Shown here piece after piece: positions 1 through 6,606 of a DNA stretch of 24,309 bases. This stretch comes from RUG714 sp964623515 (GTDB taxonomy: Bacteria; Bacillota; Clostridia; Oscillospirales; Acutalibacteraceae): NCBI GenBank assembly GCA_964623515.1, contig CAZURV010000024.1:1-24309 (forward strand), in the 5' to 3' direction. A model generated the notes under the pieces. That model was not told where the DNA came from, ran no database searches, and saw nothing but the letters and a program-made list of their open reading frames with translations. Position numbers and translations under genes: made by a program. Numbering within the stretch: the first letter of the stretch is position 1; each line of letters begins with the position of its first letter.

Positions 1-147
1 TACTACGGCCTTACAGGATTTTTCCTTGTGGCGCTGCATCTTGCCGGTTGAACCCATAAACAACAGGCCCCTTGCTTGAAAAAGTAAGGGGGTGTTTCAT
101 ATTTGACTCAAATTCCAATTCCAGTCGGCAAGACATTTAGAAGCTAA
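1..147 (+). pseudogene. Possible remnant of a GerA-type spore germinant receptor subunit C-terminus
   Basis: Frame 1 from base 1 reads a hydrophobic stretch ending in VALHLAG, then an in-frame TGA (49-51). After a short unrelated stretch comes CLKK, TAA (85-87), GGVSYLTQIP and a TAA at 145-147. GerA/SpoVAF proteins end with a hydrophobic helix followed by a block like HLxSLRSFGVPYLxP, so the pieces lie in the right order with about 8-9 extra codons between them and two stops. The resemblance is short and by eye. The PY-like block could instead belong to the N-terminal half of the NimA-like remnant just downstream. No intact gene is possible here. Confidence 0.28.
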
Positions 148-159
148 GCGTCAAATCCT

Positions 160-477
160 AAATTTTACATTCCCCCTTGACAATAGCTTTCGAAGTATCA
201 ACTCATCGAGAAAAATAATCAAGTAAGCTTTGAAATTGCCTGCTCTCATAAAATCGTAACCGAAAAATCAAAAGGATACAGTACAATGAAATACGAAAGC
301 ATAATCGGGTGCGGATATATTGAAATACTCCCCGATGAAGAAAAATCAGAAGCACTTCAAAAAATAATGGCGCAGTATCATAAAGAAAAATTTAAATTTA
401 AAAAATCATTAGTTAAATAAACAAACATATTGTGCTTAACCGTTGAAAAAATAACTGCAAAGAGCAACATTGAATAG
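160..477 (+). pseudogene. Decayed NimA-like pyridoxamine 5'-phosphate oxidase family flavoprotein
   Basis: Frame 1 carries most of the C-terminal half of a NimA/PPOX-family FMN-binding protein. It starts with KFYIPP where relatives have a YxHxA motif, then KYQLIEKNNQVSFEI, then MKYESIIGCG, then the acidic segment LPDEEKSEALQKIM, and ends with LTVEKITAK. The frame is broken by TGA (178-180), TAG (184-186) and TAA (418-420). The last 18 codons, up to TAG at 475-477, still read as family sequence, so the TAA is a nonsense mutation and not the natural end. The longest open piece from an ATG (286-420) is only 45 codons. Family members are small split-barrel flavin enzymes, sometimes linked to nitroimidazole resistance. 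This copy cannot make a full protein. It converges on the methyltransferase gene. Confidence 0.7.
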
Positions 478-479
478 GA

Positions 480-507
480 AAAAGTCCATGGTATTCCATG
501 GGCTTTT
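480..507. terminator. Bidirectional Rho-independent terminator
   Basis: Bases 480-491 and 496-507 form a 12-bp stem (one G-U pair) with the loop TATT. A-runs on one side and T-runs on the other give a U-tract in both directions. It ends the minus-strand methyltransferase gene, whose stop codon (509-511) lies right beside the stem, and would also end plus-strand transcription through the NimA-like remnant. Confidence 0.85.
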
Positions 508-508
508 C

Positions 509-1615
509 TTAAAAATAGGAAAAATACGTGCATTTTATCATTCCGTTATATAGTTTTCTTCTTTTCCTCGCCTTTCTTCCGAATATTGTTTCAAAATCTT
601 CATTTGGAGTTATAATGTTATAACTCCAGCCATACTTATCAGCGAAAATATCTCCCATATCCTTATAAATTTGCTCTGCAACCTGAACGTCAAGAAGACG
701 TTCGCCGTATGGAGGATTTGTTATGAGCGTTCCCTTTTCGGTTTTGGGAGAAAAGCTTTGAAAATCAGCAACTTTCAGATTTATCTTTTTGCTTAGTCCA
801 AACCTTCGAGCATTTCGCTCTGTCAGCTCAATACAATTTGGGTCAATATCCGAACCAAAAGCAACAAAATCTGTGCTACGTTTTATTCCGTCAAGAGCCC
901 TCGTACGCTCACTTTGCCAAACCTTTTTATCAATGCTTCCCCACTTTTCGCATGAAAAACTGCGTTTAAATCCCGGCATAATATGATTTGAGAGCATTGT
1001 TCCCTCAATAAGAATCGTTCCTGAACCACAGAATGGATCATACAGCGTGTGATAATCTTTAAGTCTGGCGAGACTGCACATTGCTGCTGCAAGAGTTTCT
1101 TTAATAGGTGCAGCATTAGATAAAGGTCTGTATCCCCTTTTGTGTAATCCTATGCCGGTAGTATCAATCATTATCGAAACACAGTCTTTTAATATTGAAA
1201 ATCTAATTTGATGTACCGGTCCGCTTTCTTCGAGCCATCGGACTCCGTACCCTTTACCAAGTTTTTCAGCAATGGCTTTTTTGATAATTTTCTGACAGTC
1301 CGGAATACTGTGCAAGGTTGAATTTATGCTCCAACCTTTAACCGGAAATGCGTCTTTTGAAGAGAGGTAAGCACACCAGTCTATATGGTAAACGCCGTTA
1401 AACAATGCTTCAAATGTTTTCGCTTTAAATTCACCGGCAAGAATCAGTATGCGCTCGGCAAATCTGGAACAGATATTTGCTCTGGGAATGAGAGAATAGT
1501 TGCCTTCAAATAAAATCCTGCCGTTTTCAGATCTAACATTGTCAAATCCCATACTGCGAAATTCTTCTGCAGATAAAGATTCTACTCCAAATAAGCACGG
1601 TGCAACAAACTTCAT
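509..1615 (-). CDS. ypsC: THUMP-domain class I SAM-dependent RNA methyltransferase (YpsC/RlmL N-terminal-like)
   Basis: This 368-residue protein belongs to the COG0116 family of rRNA guanine-N2 methyltransferases, related to the N-terminal half of E. coli RlmL, which makes m2G2445 in 23S rRNA. The N-terminal third fits a ferredoxin-like plus THUMP region, ending near HKRGYR (158-163). The SAM-binding motif DPFCGSGT is at 193-200, an acidic GSDID loop is near 254-258, and the catalytic NPPYGERL motif is at 300-307. The ATG at 1613-1615 follows a GGAG ribosome-binding site about 9 bases upstream. It lies 62 bases after hpf with no U-tract terminator between, so it may be read with hpf as a ribosome-related pair. 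The family is clear; the exact target nucleotide is inferred. Confidence 0.9.
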   Translation of the reverse strand: MKFVAPCLFGVESLSAEEFRSMGFDNVRSENGRILFEGNYSLIPRANICSRFAERILILAGEFKAKTFEALFNGVYHIDWCAYLSSKDAFPVKGWSINSTLHSIPDCQKIIKKAIAEKLGKGYGVRWLEESGPVHQIRFSILKDCVSIMIDTTGIGLHKRGYRPLSNAAPIKETLAAAMCSLARLKDYHTLYDPFCGSGTILIEGTMLSNHIMPGFKRSFSCEKWGSIDKKVWQSERTRALDGIKRSTDFVAFGSDIDPNCIELTERNARRFGLSKKINLKVADFQSFSPKTEKGTLITNPPYGERLLDVQVAEQIYKDMGDIFADKYGWSYNIITPNEDFETIFGRKARKRRKLYNGMIKCTYFSYF

Positions 1616-1632
1616 ATAAATCTCCGTTGAGG

Positions 1633-1660
1633 AGGCGGCAGTTTATAAAATCCACCGCCT
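1633..1660 (-). other. GC-rich hairpin between hpf and the methyltransferase gene
   Basis: AGGCGG (1633-1638) pairs with CCGCCT (1655-1660) around a 16-base AT-rich loop. There is no U-tract on the minus strand, so it is not a standard terminator. It could be a processing or stabilising element in an hpf-ypsC transcript, or chance. Confidence 0.35.
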
Positions 1661-1677
1661 GCTGATTTCAATTTTAT

Positions 1678-2208
1678 TTACTGCATATCAGGTATGAGCA
1701 ATCCGTATTTTCCGTCTTTACGCTTATAGACTACATTGATTTCATCAGTTTCAGCGTTAAAGAACATATAAAAATTATGCGCGAGCAAATTCATCTGGAG
1801 AATTGCTTCTTCCAAAAATTCAGGTTTGAGAGAAACCTCTTTTTCCCTGACAATGTCATATTCTGTTTCTTCCGCCTCATCATCAGATATACCGAAAACA
1901 TCATTGAAACTGTAATCCCGCAGTTTCCTTTCCACTTTTGTCTTATTTTTTCTTATCTGTCTGATTAAAGAATCAACTGCTTTATCAAGGGCTTCAATTC
2001 TGTCAATCGCTTCTTCTTCAGCCCTAAAAATAAGTCCTGACTGTTTAACCGTTATCTCAACAATCTGGTTGTCACCCGCATAACTTACAGTTACATCTGC
2101 AACGGAATCATCTCCGAAAAACCTGCCTACCTTTTCAAGTTTTCTATCCGCTCTTTGATAAAAGCTTTCTTTGAGTGTACATTTCCTGGCATTATAATTT
2201 GTTTTCAT
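1678..2208 (-). CDS. hpf: Long-form ribosome hibernation promoting factor
   Basis: This 176-residue protein matches long HPF (YvyD type). Residues 1 to about 100 form the S30AE/HPF domain that binds the decoding region of the 30S subunit. A charged linker follows (about 100-120). The C-terminal dimerisation domain (about 122-176) carries the typical FYMFFNAETDEINVVYKRKD signature. Long HPF joins two 70S ribosomes into an inactive 100S dimer in starvation or stationary phase. The ATG follows AAAGGAG about 8 bases upstream. The gene has its own promoter (2252-2280) and is isolated from the upstream divIC gene by a strong terminator, which fits independent stress or growth-phase control. The presence of both domains and full length support an active protein. 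Confidence 0.96.
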   Translation of the reverse strand: MKTNYNARKCTLKESFYQRADRKLEKVGRFFGDDSVADVTVSYAGDNQIVEITVKQSGLIFRAEEEAIDRIEALDKAVDSLIRQIRKNKTKVERKLRDYSFNDVFGISDDEAEETEYDIVREKEVSLKPEFLEEAILQMNLLAHNFYMFFNAETDEINVVYKRKDGKYGLLIPDMQ

Positions 2209-2251
2209 AAAGACAACTCCTTTGTTAAAGATTGGATTTCTAGCCGATTAG

Positions 2252-2280
2252 ATTATATCATGATATTTATCTTAAAGCAA
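2252..2280 (-). promoter_or_regulatory. Sigma-A-type promoter of hpf
   Basis: On the minus strand TTGCTT (2280-2275) lies 17 bases before a perfect TATAAT (2257-2252). It sits between the upstream terminator and hpf, giving a leader of about 35-40 bases. I see no clear sigma-B or sigma-H pattern. Confidence 0.75.
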
Positions 2281-2296
2281 GGCTTAAGCAAATAAG

Positions 2297-2338
2297 AAAA
2301 ACCGTATGAGGCAACAAAAATTGCCATATACGGTTTTT
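2297..2338. terminator. Strong bidirectional Rho-independent terminator after divIC
   Basis: AAAAACCGTAT (2297-2307) pairs with ATACGGTTTTT (2328-2338), and an inner stem GGCAA/TTGCC (2310-2314 with 2321-2325) closes on an A-rich loop. T-runs flank both sides. It ends the yabP-yabQ-divIC transcript. The divIC stop codon (2337-2339) overlaps the A-run of the stem. Confidence 0.9.
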
Positions 2339-2639
2339 AACCTGCATCATGAAATATTTTTTCATCCGGCATAACATAGCCGAGTTTTTCGCGCGCTATG
2401 CGCTCAACTATATCATTTTGATCGGCGGAATCAATCAGTTCTTTTGTATCCTTATTACCATCCTTAATCTGAGAAAGTGTATTGTTCGCTGCCGCAATTT
2501 CTTTATTAAGCGCACTTATTTTTACACAACCGGACAGTGCTGCTGCAATCAAATATATTAAAAGACAAGTAACTGCAAAAGATACCAAAAAACTCTGCCA
2601 GGGTTTATTACGCCGTTTTCTCTTTTTTTTCGCCGCCAT
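2337..2639 (-). CDS. divIC: FtsB/DivIC-type septum formation protein
   Basis: This is a 100-residue protein of the DivIC/FtsB family, part of the trimeric division complex with FtsL and DivIB/FtsQ. It has a basic cytoplasmic start (KKKRKRR, 4-10), one membrane helix (about 17-37), then a coiled coil (about 40-75) and the C-terminal family signature IVERIAREKLGYVMPDE. I chose the ATG at 2637-2639; a 12-codon longer form would use TTG without a ribosome-binding site. The upstream AAAGG is rather far (about 12 bases), so coupling to yabQ, which it overlaps by 32 bases, is likely. An LSGC tetrapeptide at 35-38 ends the membrane helix and resembles a lipobox. The position last in the yabP-yabQ group is as in B. 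subtilis. Confidence 0.88.
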   Translation of the reverse strand: MAAKKKRKRRNKPWQSFLVSFAVTCLLIYLIAAALSGCVKISALNKEIAAANNTLSQIKDGNKDTKELIDSADQNDIVERIAREKLGYVMPDEKIFHDAG

Positions 2640-3105
2640 TATTTTTTGAGAACCTTTCTTTAAATAAAGAACCAAAATTTTTAACTGATAGCTTATAAAG
2701 ATTATACACCTTTGAAGCCGTATATTGCAATATTTTTTTAATAAAAGAATTAATTAATTTAAATATTTGCACTGACGGTTTTATCAAAACGTCAGTGATG
2801 CCTCTTTTGATGAATATAAAAAATTTATTGACATATTTCTTTATACTTATCAAATAAAAAAATAAACCCAAAAAGCTTCCCGTAATTTCATAAAATCTTA
2901 ATGCGCTTTCCTGAAAAATAATATTTGTGAAAATAACTACCTGCAAAAAGGAAACAGAAAAAATAATATCCGTAGCGTAACGGAAAGCCTTATTAAATGC
3001 TAATACGTCACACAAAGAATATATCAAACCGGAAATAAATCCCGAAACAAACGAATAAATGAAGAAACCTGCTTGATTAAAAAAATCTATCTCATGATAA
3101 TACAT
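2608..3105 (-). CDS. yabQ: Spore cortex biosynthesis protein YabQ
   Basis: This is a 165-residue membrane protein of the YabQ family, needed for spore cortex formation and localised to membranes around the forespore in B. subtilis. The N-terminal two thirds hold about three or four hydrophobic segments (roughly 10-35, 45-65 and 70-95), with the family pattern GFxSGLIYSLCDVL near 22-35. The C-terminus is hydrophilic and lysine-rich. I chose the ATG at 3103-3105 because it overlaps the yabP stop as TAATG, a classic coupled start; a start 15 codons upstream lies inside yabP and is less likely. It is co-transcribed with yabP and divIC from the sigma-E-like promoter. Confidence 0.88.
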   Translation of the reverse strand: MYYHEIDFFNQAGFFIYSFVSGFISGLIYSLCDVLAFNKAFRYATDIIFSVSFLQVVIFTNIIFQESALRFYEITGSFLGLFFYLISIKKYVNKFFIFIKRGITDVLIKPSVQIFKLINSFIKKILQYTASKVYNLYKLSVKNFGSLFKERFSKNNGGEKKEKTA

Positions 3106-3377
3106 TAGCTGAATACTCTGCCGAAGAAAGATGTCTTTTCCTTTTTGCACTTATCATTAAAAAACATGGAATTAAATCTCCCTTCAATCGTCAACTCTCC
3201 ACTTTCAACATCAAGTTTATTTATTTTTAAACCTTCTCCGGATATAACCAGTTCGCCGTCGTTCGTTTGAATAGAAATATTAAAATCATCAAAATTATCA
3301 ACATCTTCAACTCCGCTGATTTTAATCTGTGCTCTGTTTTCAATATATATAGAGTTTTCAAAAATATTTTCTGACAT
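3105..3377 (-). CDS. yabP: Sporulation protein YabP
   Basis: This is a 90-residue protein of the YabP/YqfC family. The typical core is visible: KISGVEDVDNFDDFNI (about 19-34), then a beta-rich GELVISGEGLKINKLDVESGEL stretch (about 41-62) ending in an IEGRF-like motif. YabP is expressed in the mother cell under sigma E in B. subtilis and is required for sporulation, but its biochemical role is unknown. The ATG follows a strong GGAGGG site 7 bases upstream. A sigma-E-like promoter lies directly after the rqcP stop codon, and the ribosome-binding site falls at or near the predicted transcript start. The stop overlaps the yabQ start. Confidence 0.9.
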   Translation of the reverse strand: MSENIFENSIYIENRAQIKISGVEDVDNFDDFNISIQTNDGELVISGEGLKINKLDVESGELTIEGRFNSMFFNDKCKKEKTSFFGRVFS

Positions 3378-3385
3378 AAAAACAC

Positions 3386-3411
3386 CCTCCGAAAAACTTT
3401 ATGTTTGGAGG
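3386..3411 (-). promoter_or_regulatory. Potential RNA hairpin that hides the yabP ribosome-binding site in read-through RNA
   Basis: On the minus strand CCTCC (3411-3407) is exactly complementary to the yabP ribosome-binding site GGAGG (3390-3386). An inner AAAC/GTTT pairing (3406-3403 with 3397-3394) extends the stem. RNA read through from rqcP would contain both arms, whereas RNA started at the sigma-E-like promoter would lack the CCTCC arm. This is an inference from sequence only. Confidence 0.4.
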
Positions 3412-3424
3412 AATGGAAATATGA
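3396..3424 (-). promoter_or_regulatory. Sigma-E-like (mother-cell sporulation) promoter of yabP-yabQ-divIC
   Basis: On the minus strand TCATATT (3424-3418) fits the sigma-E -35 pattern, and after exactly 14 bases CATAAAGT (3403-3396) matches the -10 pattern CATACAnT at 7 of 8 positions. It starts two bases past the rqcP stop codon. The predicted transcript start near 3391-3388 would give a leader of only about 11-14 bases. Confidence 0.72.
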
Positions 3425-3425
3425 T

Positions 3426-3668
3426 TTAATTTAAAACTTCATACATCTCACATGCCTTTTCTTTCGTTATATTTTCGCAAAGTGAAACTACACGGTAGCG
3501 GTGTACTGTACCGCCAAAATTGACAGAAATGATATCGTCCAACTTTACATGGTAAGAAGCTTTAGCCGTTTTTCCATTTACTGATACTCTTGAATTGGCG
3601 CAGGCTTCATTTGCAATCGTACGTCTTTTTATTATTCTTGCATTTTTTAAAAATTTATCTAATCTCAT
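3426..3668 (-). CDS. rqcP: RqcP (YabO/HslR) S4-domain ribosome quality-control protein
   Basis: This 80-residue protein is almost entirely one S4 RNA-binding domain: MRLDKFLKNARIIKRRT at the start, then ANSRVSVNGKTAKASYHV, then LDDIISVNF. In B. subtilis RqcP (YabO) binds the obstructed 50S subunit with RqcH and tRNA-Ala and helps add alanine tails to stalled nascent chains. Length and position (between mazG/hup and yabP) match. The ATG at 3666-3668 follows only a weak AGGA 3 bases upstream. The hup terminator ends 9 bases before the start codon, so expression probably depends on read-through past that terminator. The C-terminal residues carry no further domain. Confidence 0.92.
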   Translation of the reverse strand: MRLDKFLKNARIIKRRTIANEACANSRVSVNGKTAKASYHVKLDDIISVNFGGTVHRYRVVSLCENITKEKACEMYEVLN

Positions 3669-3677
3669 GTTCCTATT

Positions 3678-3715
3678 AAAAAACGGGAGACATTATGGTT
3701 TCCCAAACGTCTCCC
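3678..3715 (-). terminator. Rho-independent terminator/attenuator between hup and rqcP
   Basis: On the minus strand GGGAGAC (3715-3709) pairs with GTCTCCC (3691-3685). An inner GTTT/AAAC hairpin is possible, and a run of six U follows (3683-3678). It lies 19 bases after the hup stop and its U-tract ends 9 bases before the rqcP start codon, so it can only let rqcP be made by incomplete termination unless rqcP has a hidden promoter. There is no U-tract for the plus strand. Confidence 0.82.
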
Positions 3716-3734
3716 TCAAAAAATACAGTTTAAA

Positions 3735-4007
3735 TTATTTAACTGCGTCTTTAAGCGCTTTACCGGCCTTAAAAGCGGGAAGTTTAGAAGCAGGAATCTG
3801 CATTGTTGCGCCTGTTCTGGGATTACGCCCTGTTTTAGCTGCTCTTTCGCGAACTTCAAAAGTACCGAAACCGACAAGCTGAACCTTATCTCCGGTTTTG
3901 AGTGCATCGGTGATAGAAGCAGTTACAGCATTGAGTGCTACTTCGGCATCCTTTTTGGAAAGACCTGCTTTTTCTGCAACAGCAGCTACGAGTTCTGTCT
4001 TGTTCAT
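3735..4007 (-). CDS. hup: HU family DNA-binding protein
   Basis: This is a 90-residue HU protein, the usual bacterial length. It starts MNKTELVAAVAEKAGLSKKDAE, has the core GDKVQLVGFGTFEVRERAA, and the DNA-binding arm signature GRNPRTGATMQIPA (about 60-73), ending in PAFKAGKALKDAVK. HU dimers bend and compact DNA. I chose the ATG at 4005-4007, which follows GGAGG about 9 bases upstream; longer readings run into mazG and lack family sequence. It begins 5 bases after the mazG stop, and its ribosome-binding site lies within the last mazG codons, so the two are transcribed together. A terminator follows at once. Its position between mazG and rqcP is extra relative to B. subtilis. Confidence 0.96.
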   Translation of the reverse strand: MNKTELVAAVAEKAGLSKKDAEVALNAVTASITDALKTGDKVQLVGFGTFEVRERAAKTGRNPRTGATMQIPASKLPAFKAGKALKDAVK

Positions 4008-4012
4008 AATAA

Positions 4013-4855
4013 TTATCCTCCAATTTTTATATTCTCCAAAGGCAAACTGCCTGTATTTGGACATTTTTTTGCTTCATCCCATAAGCTATTCAACTCATCG
4101 AGTGAAGCTGTTTTCATATTTATACCGCGTTTCTTCGCCAGTTGCTCCGCTTTGCCAAAACGCGCTGTAAACTTATTTGTTGCATTAGTGAGTGTTTCCT
4201 CACTGTCAAATTTAATAAATCGGGAAACGTTGACACAGGAAAAAAGCAAATCACCTAATTCTTCCTCCATATTATCTCGATCATTATTGTCAACTGTCTG
4301 CTTAAGTTCATTCAGTTCGCTTTCAACACTTTCAAAAGCACCGTTTATGTCTTCCCAGTCGAATCCGGCTTCCGCGGCCTTTTGCTGAACTTTCTGCGCA
4401 CGCATAAGAGCAGGAAGTTCCAAAGGAACGGACAGCATAGCCTGATGATAAGTTTCCTGAGATTTTGTTTTCATTTTAACTTCGTTCCAAACTTCGAGAA
4501 CATCATTCGAATCTGTACATTTCACATCCGAAAAAACATGCGGATGCCTGATAATAAGCTTCCGGCAAAGTTCATCAACAATATCGGAAAAAGAAAACGT
4601 ATTTTTTTCGTTCTCCATTTCACAGTGCAACATAATCTGCAATAAGACATCTCCGAGTTCTTCTCGCAACATATCAGAACTGCTTTTGTTAATGGCTTCT
4701 ATGACTTCATATGTCTCTTCAATAAATTTTTTTTTGATTGATTCGTGTGTTTGCACTCTGTCCCATGGACAACCATCCGGCTGACGAAGAAGATGAATGA
4801 TTGAAATCAAATCGTCAATATTATATTTTTTTTTGAATTTAAAATCTTTTTTCAT
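4013..4855 (-). CDS. mazG: Nucleoside triphosphate pyrophosphohydrolase MazG
   Basis: This 280-residue protein has two tandem MazG domains. The first has GCPWD (28-32), the metal-binding EETYE (46-50) and EELGD (65-69). The second has ESELNEL (about 178-184) and EEELGDLL (about 197-204). MazG hydrolyses NTPs and dNTPs to monophosphate and pyrophosphate, clearing non-canonical nucleotides; in some bacteria it also lowers ppGpp. The ATG at 4853-4855 lies 14 bases after the flippase gene stop, with only a weak TTAGG-like ribosome-binding site, suggesting coupled expression. Order yabM-mazG-rqcP-yabP-yabQ-divIC equals that of B. subtilis (yabN is mazG there). All key acidic residues of the first domain are present. 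Confidence 0.95.
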   Translation of the reverse strand: MKKDFKFKKKYNIDDLISIIHLLRQPDGCPWDRVQTHESIKKKFIEETYEVIEAINKSSSDMLREELGDVLLQIMLHCEMENEKNTFSFSDIVDELCRKLIIRHPHVFSDVKCTDSNDVLEVWNEVKMKTKSQETYHQAMLSVPLELPALMRAQKVQQKAAEAGFDWEDINGAFESVESELNELKQTVDNNDRDNMEEELGDLLFSCVNVSRFIKFDSEETLTNATNKFTARFGKAEQLAKKRGINMKTASLDELNSLWDEAKKCPNTGSLPLENIKIGG

Positions 4856-4869
4856 TATATATATCTATT

Positions 4870-6576
4870 CTAACCTAAAAAATGGAGTTTTGCAAGTAGT
4901 TTCGCTATTTTTTCACCTTTTGGCAACATCATTATATCATCTTCCGCCAACGCTCTGGTAAATAAAAGACAAATTACATATGCTAGACCGCCTGCAACGA
5001 TTGCAACACAGGTTAAAAGATTAGCATTTATGGATATGCCGGAAAGTAACCTATATGAACCCCAGGCCGTTGCCGCACAGACCACGGCTGAAACCAGAGG
5101 CTTTATAAAGACTGATGTTATACTAATTTTAACTTTTGTATATTTAAAAAGGAAGAAAAGATTAACCAGCACAGAAATGAAATAACAAACAAATGTGCTT
5201 AAAGCTGCTCCTTTAATATTTATAGATGGTATTTGAACAAGTGTATAATTTAAAATAATTTTTACCGCACAGGCAATTCCGAAAGAAATAGCGGGTATTT
5301 TTGCCTTGCCTATTGCCTGAAGTAAAGTTGTTACAGGCGAGCTTAGAGCATAGAATATAAGAGTAATACCGAATAACCTTAATATATCCGATACGATATA
5401 CGGTATATCCGGCTGGCTTGTTCCGTAAAGCAATGAAAGTATAGGCTGAGAAAGTACAGCCATTCCAAAACCAATCGGAAGCGATATTAACATACACAGC
5501 CTTATAACCGATTCAATACTGATTCTGATATTCTTTCTGTCATTAACAGCCCAATATTGCGTGAGAGCCGGCAATGAACTTACACCCAGTGTGAGTGTAA
5601 TCTGCGGGACCATATTGCGAAGCGTTTCAGCAACGTCAAAACAGCCATAGAGATAAACGTTCAGTTGTTCTACGCCATTTGCCATATTCGGATAAACAGT
5701 TCTGATAATTTGATCGCCGCCGTTTGATACGGCAACAGCGAGTCTATTCTGAACTGTTGCAGCGTCAATCAGCGTAGCGACATTTGAAATCAGAGAAGTG
5801 AAAACAATCGGAATAGCTAATGAGATAAGCGTTTTAAGAATTGTTTTCTCGCTCTGCGGTTTCGGAGCAAGAAACAGTTCATCCTTTGAAAAACCGTAAC
5901 CGCTGATTTTCATTTTTATCATTAGATAAATCTGACTGCCAATCGTTCCGAATGTAACGCCCAAAATGGCGGCAGACGCTTGAATTGGATAGATAACTTC
6001 TTCCTGTGTATATCCTTTTAAAGCGCAATATCTTATAGACAAATAAGAAAACATTAAACCAAACAAAAGCTTTACCAGTGATTCGATAACCTGCGAAACT
6101 GCAGTAGGCACCATGTTGCGCAAGCCTTCATAATATCCTCTGTAAGCGCTCATTATACAGCAAATCAAAATCGCAGGAGCTATACAGAGGATTACAGGAA
6201 GAGCTTCGGGAGCTTTTGCCACATACTTTACATAAGGGTAAGCAACAAGAGCCAAAAGCAATGTTCCTGCCGTTCCAGTAACAAGGAAAGCTTTAAGTGA
6301 AACACTGAAAATCCGTTTGACATTATTATATCGGCCCAAAGCCATATTTTCCGATATAAGCTTTGAAACAGCTACCGGCAACCCCGCCATTGAAATAGAC
6401 CATATGGGCAAATAAATTTTATATGCCGTCGAATAATAGCCCATCCCGGTAGCACCGATGAGATTCGTGATAGGTATTTTATATATTGCGCTGATAACTT
6501 TAACTATCGCCGTTGCGATTACAAGTACCATCGCTCCGCTTAACAAGTTTTGATTTTTTCGCCTTTGTTCAGCCAA
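4870..6576 (-). CDS. yabM: MOP-superfamily polysaccharide/lipid flippase (YabM/SpoVB-like)
   Basis: This 568-residue protein has about 14 hydrophobic segments and belongs to the polysaccharide transporter (SpoVB/MurJ-like) branch of the MOP flippases. Family marks are the start LLSGAMVLVIATAIVKVISA and GATGMGYYSTAYKIYLP in the first 50 residues, and a repeated AYRGYYEGLRNM motif (about 143-154). Such proteins flip lipid-linked cell-wall or cortex precursors. Its place directly before mazG matches B. subtilis yabM, while SpoVB itself is a close paralogue, so the substrate and vegetative versus sporulation role are not certain. The start is TTG at 6574-6576 with a good GGAGA 7 bases upstream. 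It follows the zinc-ribbon gene by 50 bases. Confidence 0.87.
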   Translation of the reverse strand: MAEQRRKNQNLLSGAMVLVIATAIVKVISAIYKIPITNLIGATGMGYYSTAYKIYLPIWSISMAGLPVAVSKLISENMALGRYNNVKRIFSVSLKAFLVTGTAGTLLLALVAYPYVKYVAKAPEALPVILCIAPAILICCIMSAYRGYYEGLRNMVPTAVSQVIESLVKLLFGLMFSYLSIRYCALKGYTQEEVIYPIQASAAILGVTFGTIGSQIYLMIKMKISGYGFSKDELFLAPKPQSEKTILKTLISLAIPIVFTSLISNVATLIDAATVQNRLAVAVSNGGDQIIRTVYPNMANGVEQLNVYLYGCFDVAETLRNMVPQITLTLGVSSLPALTQYWAVNDRKNIRISIESVIRLCMLISLPIGFGMAVLSQPILSLLYGTSQPDIPYIVSDILRLFGITLIFYALSSPVTTLLQAIGKAKIPAISFGIACAVKIILNYTLVQIPSINIKGAALSTFVCYFISVLVNLFFLFKYTKVKISITSVFIKPLVSAVVCAATAWGSYRLLSGISINANLLTCVAIVAGGLAYVICLLFTRALAEDDIMMLPKGEKIAKLLAKLHFLG

Positions 6577-6606
6577 TTTATCTCTCCATAATAATCAAAA
6601 TGTTGC

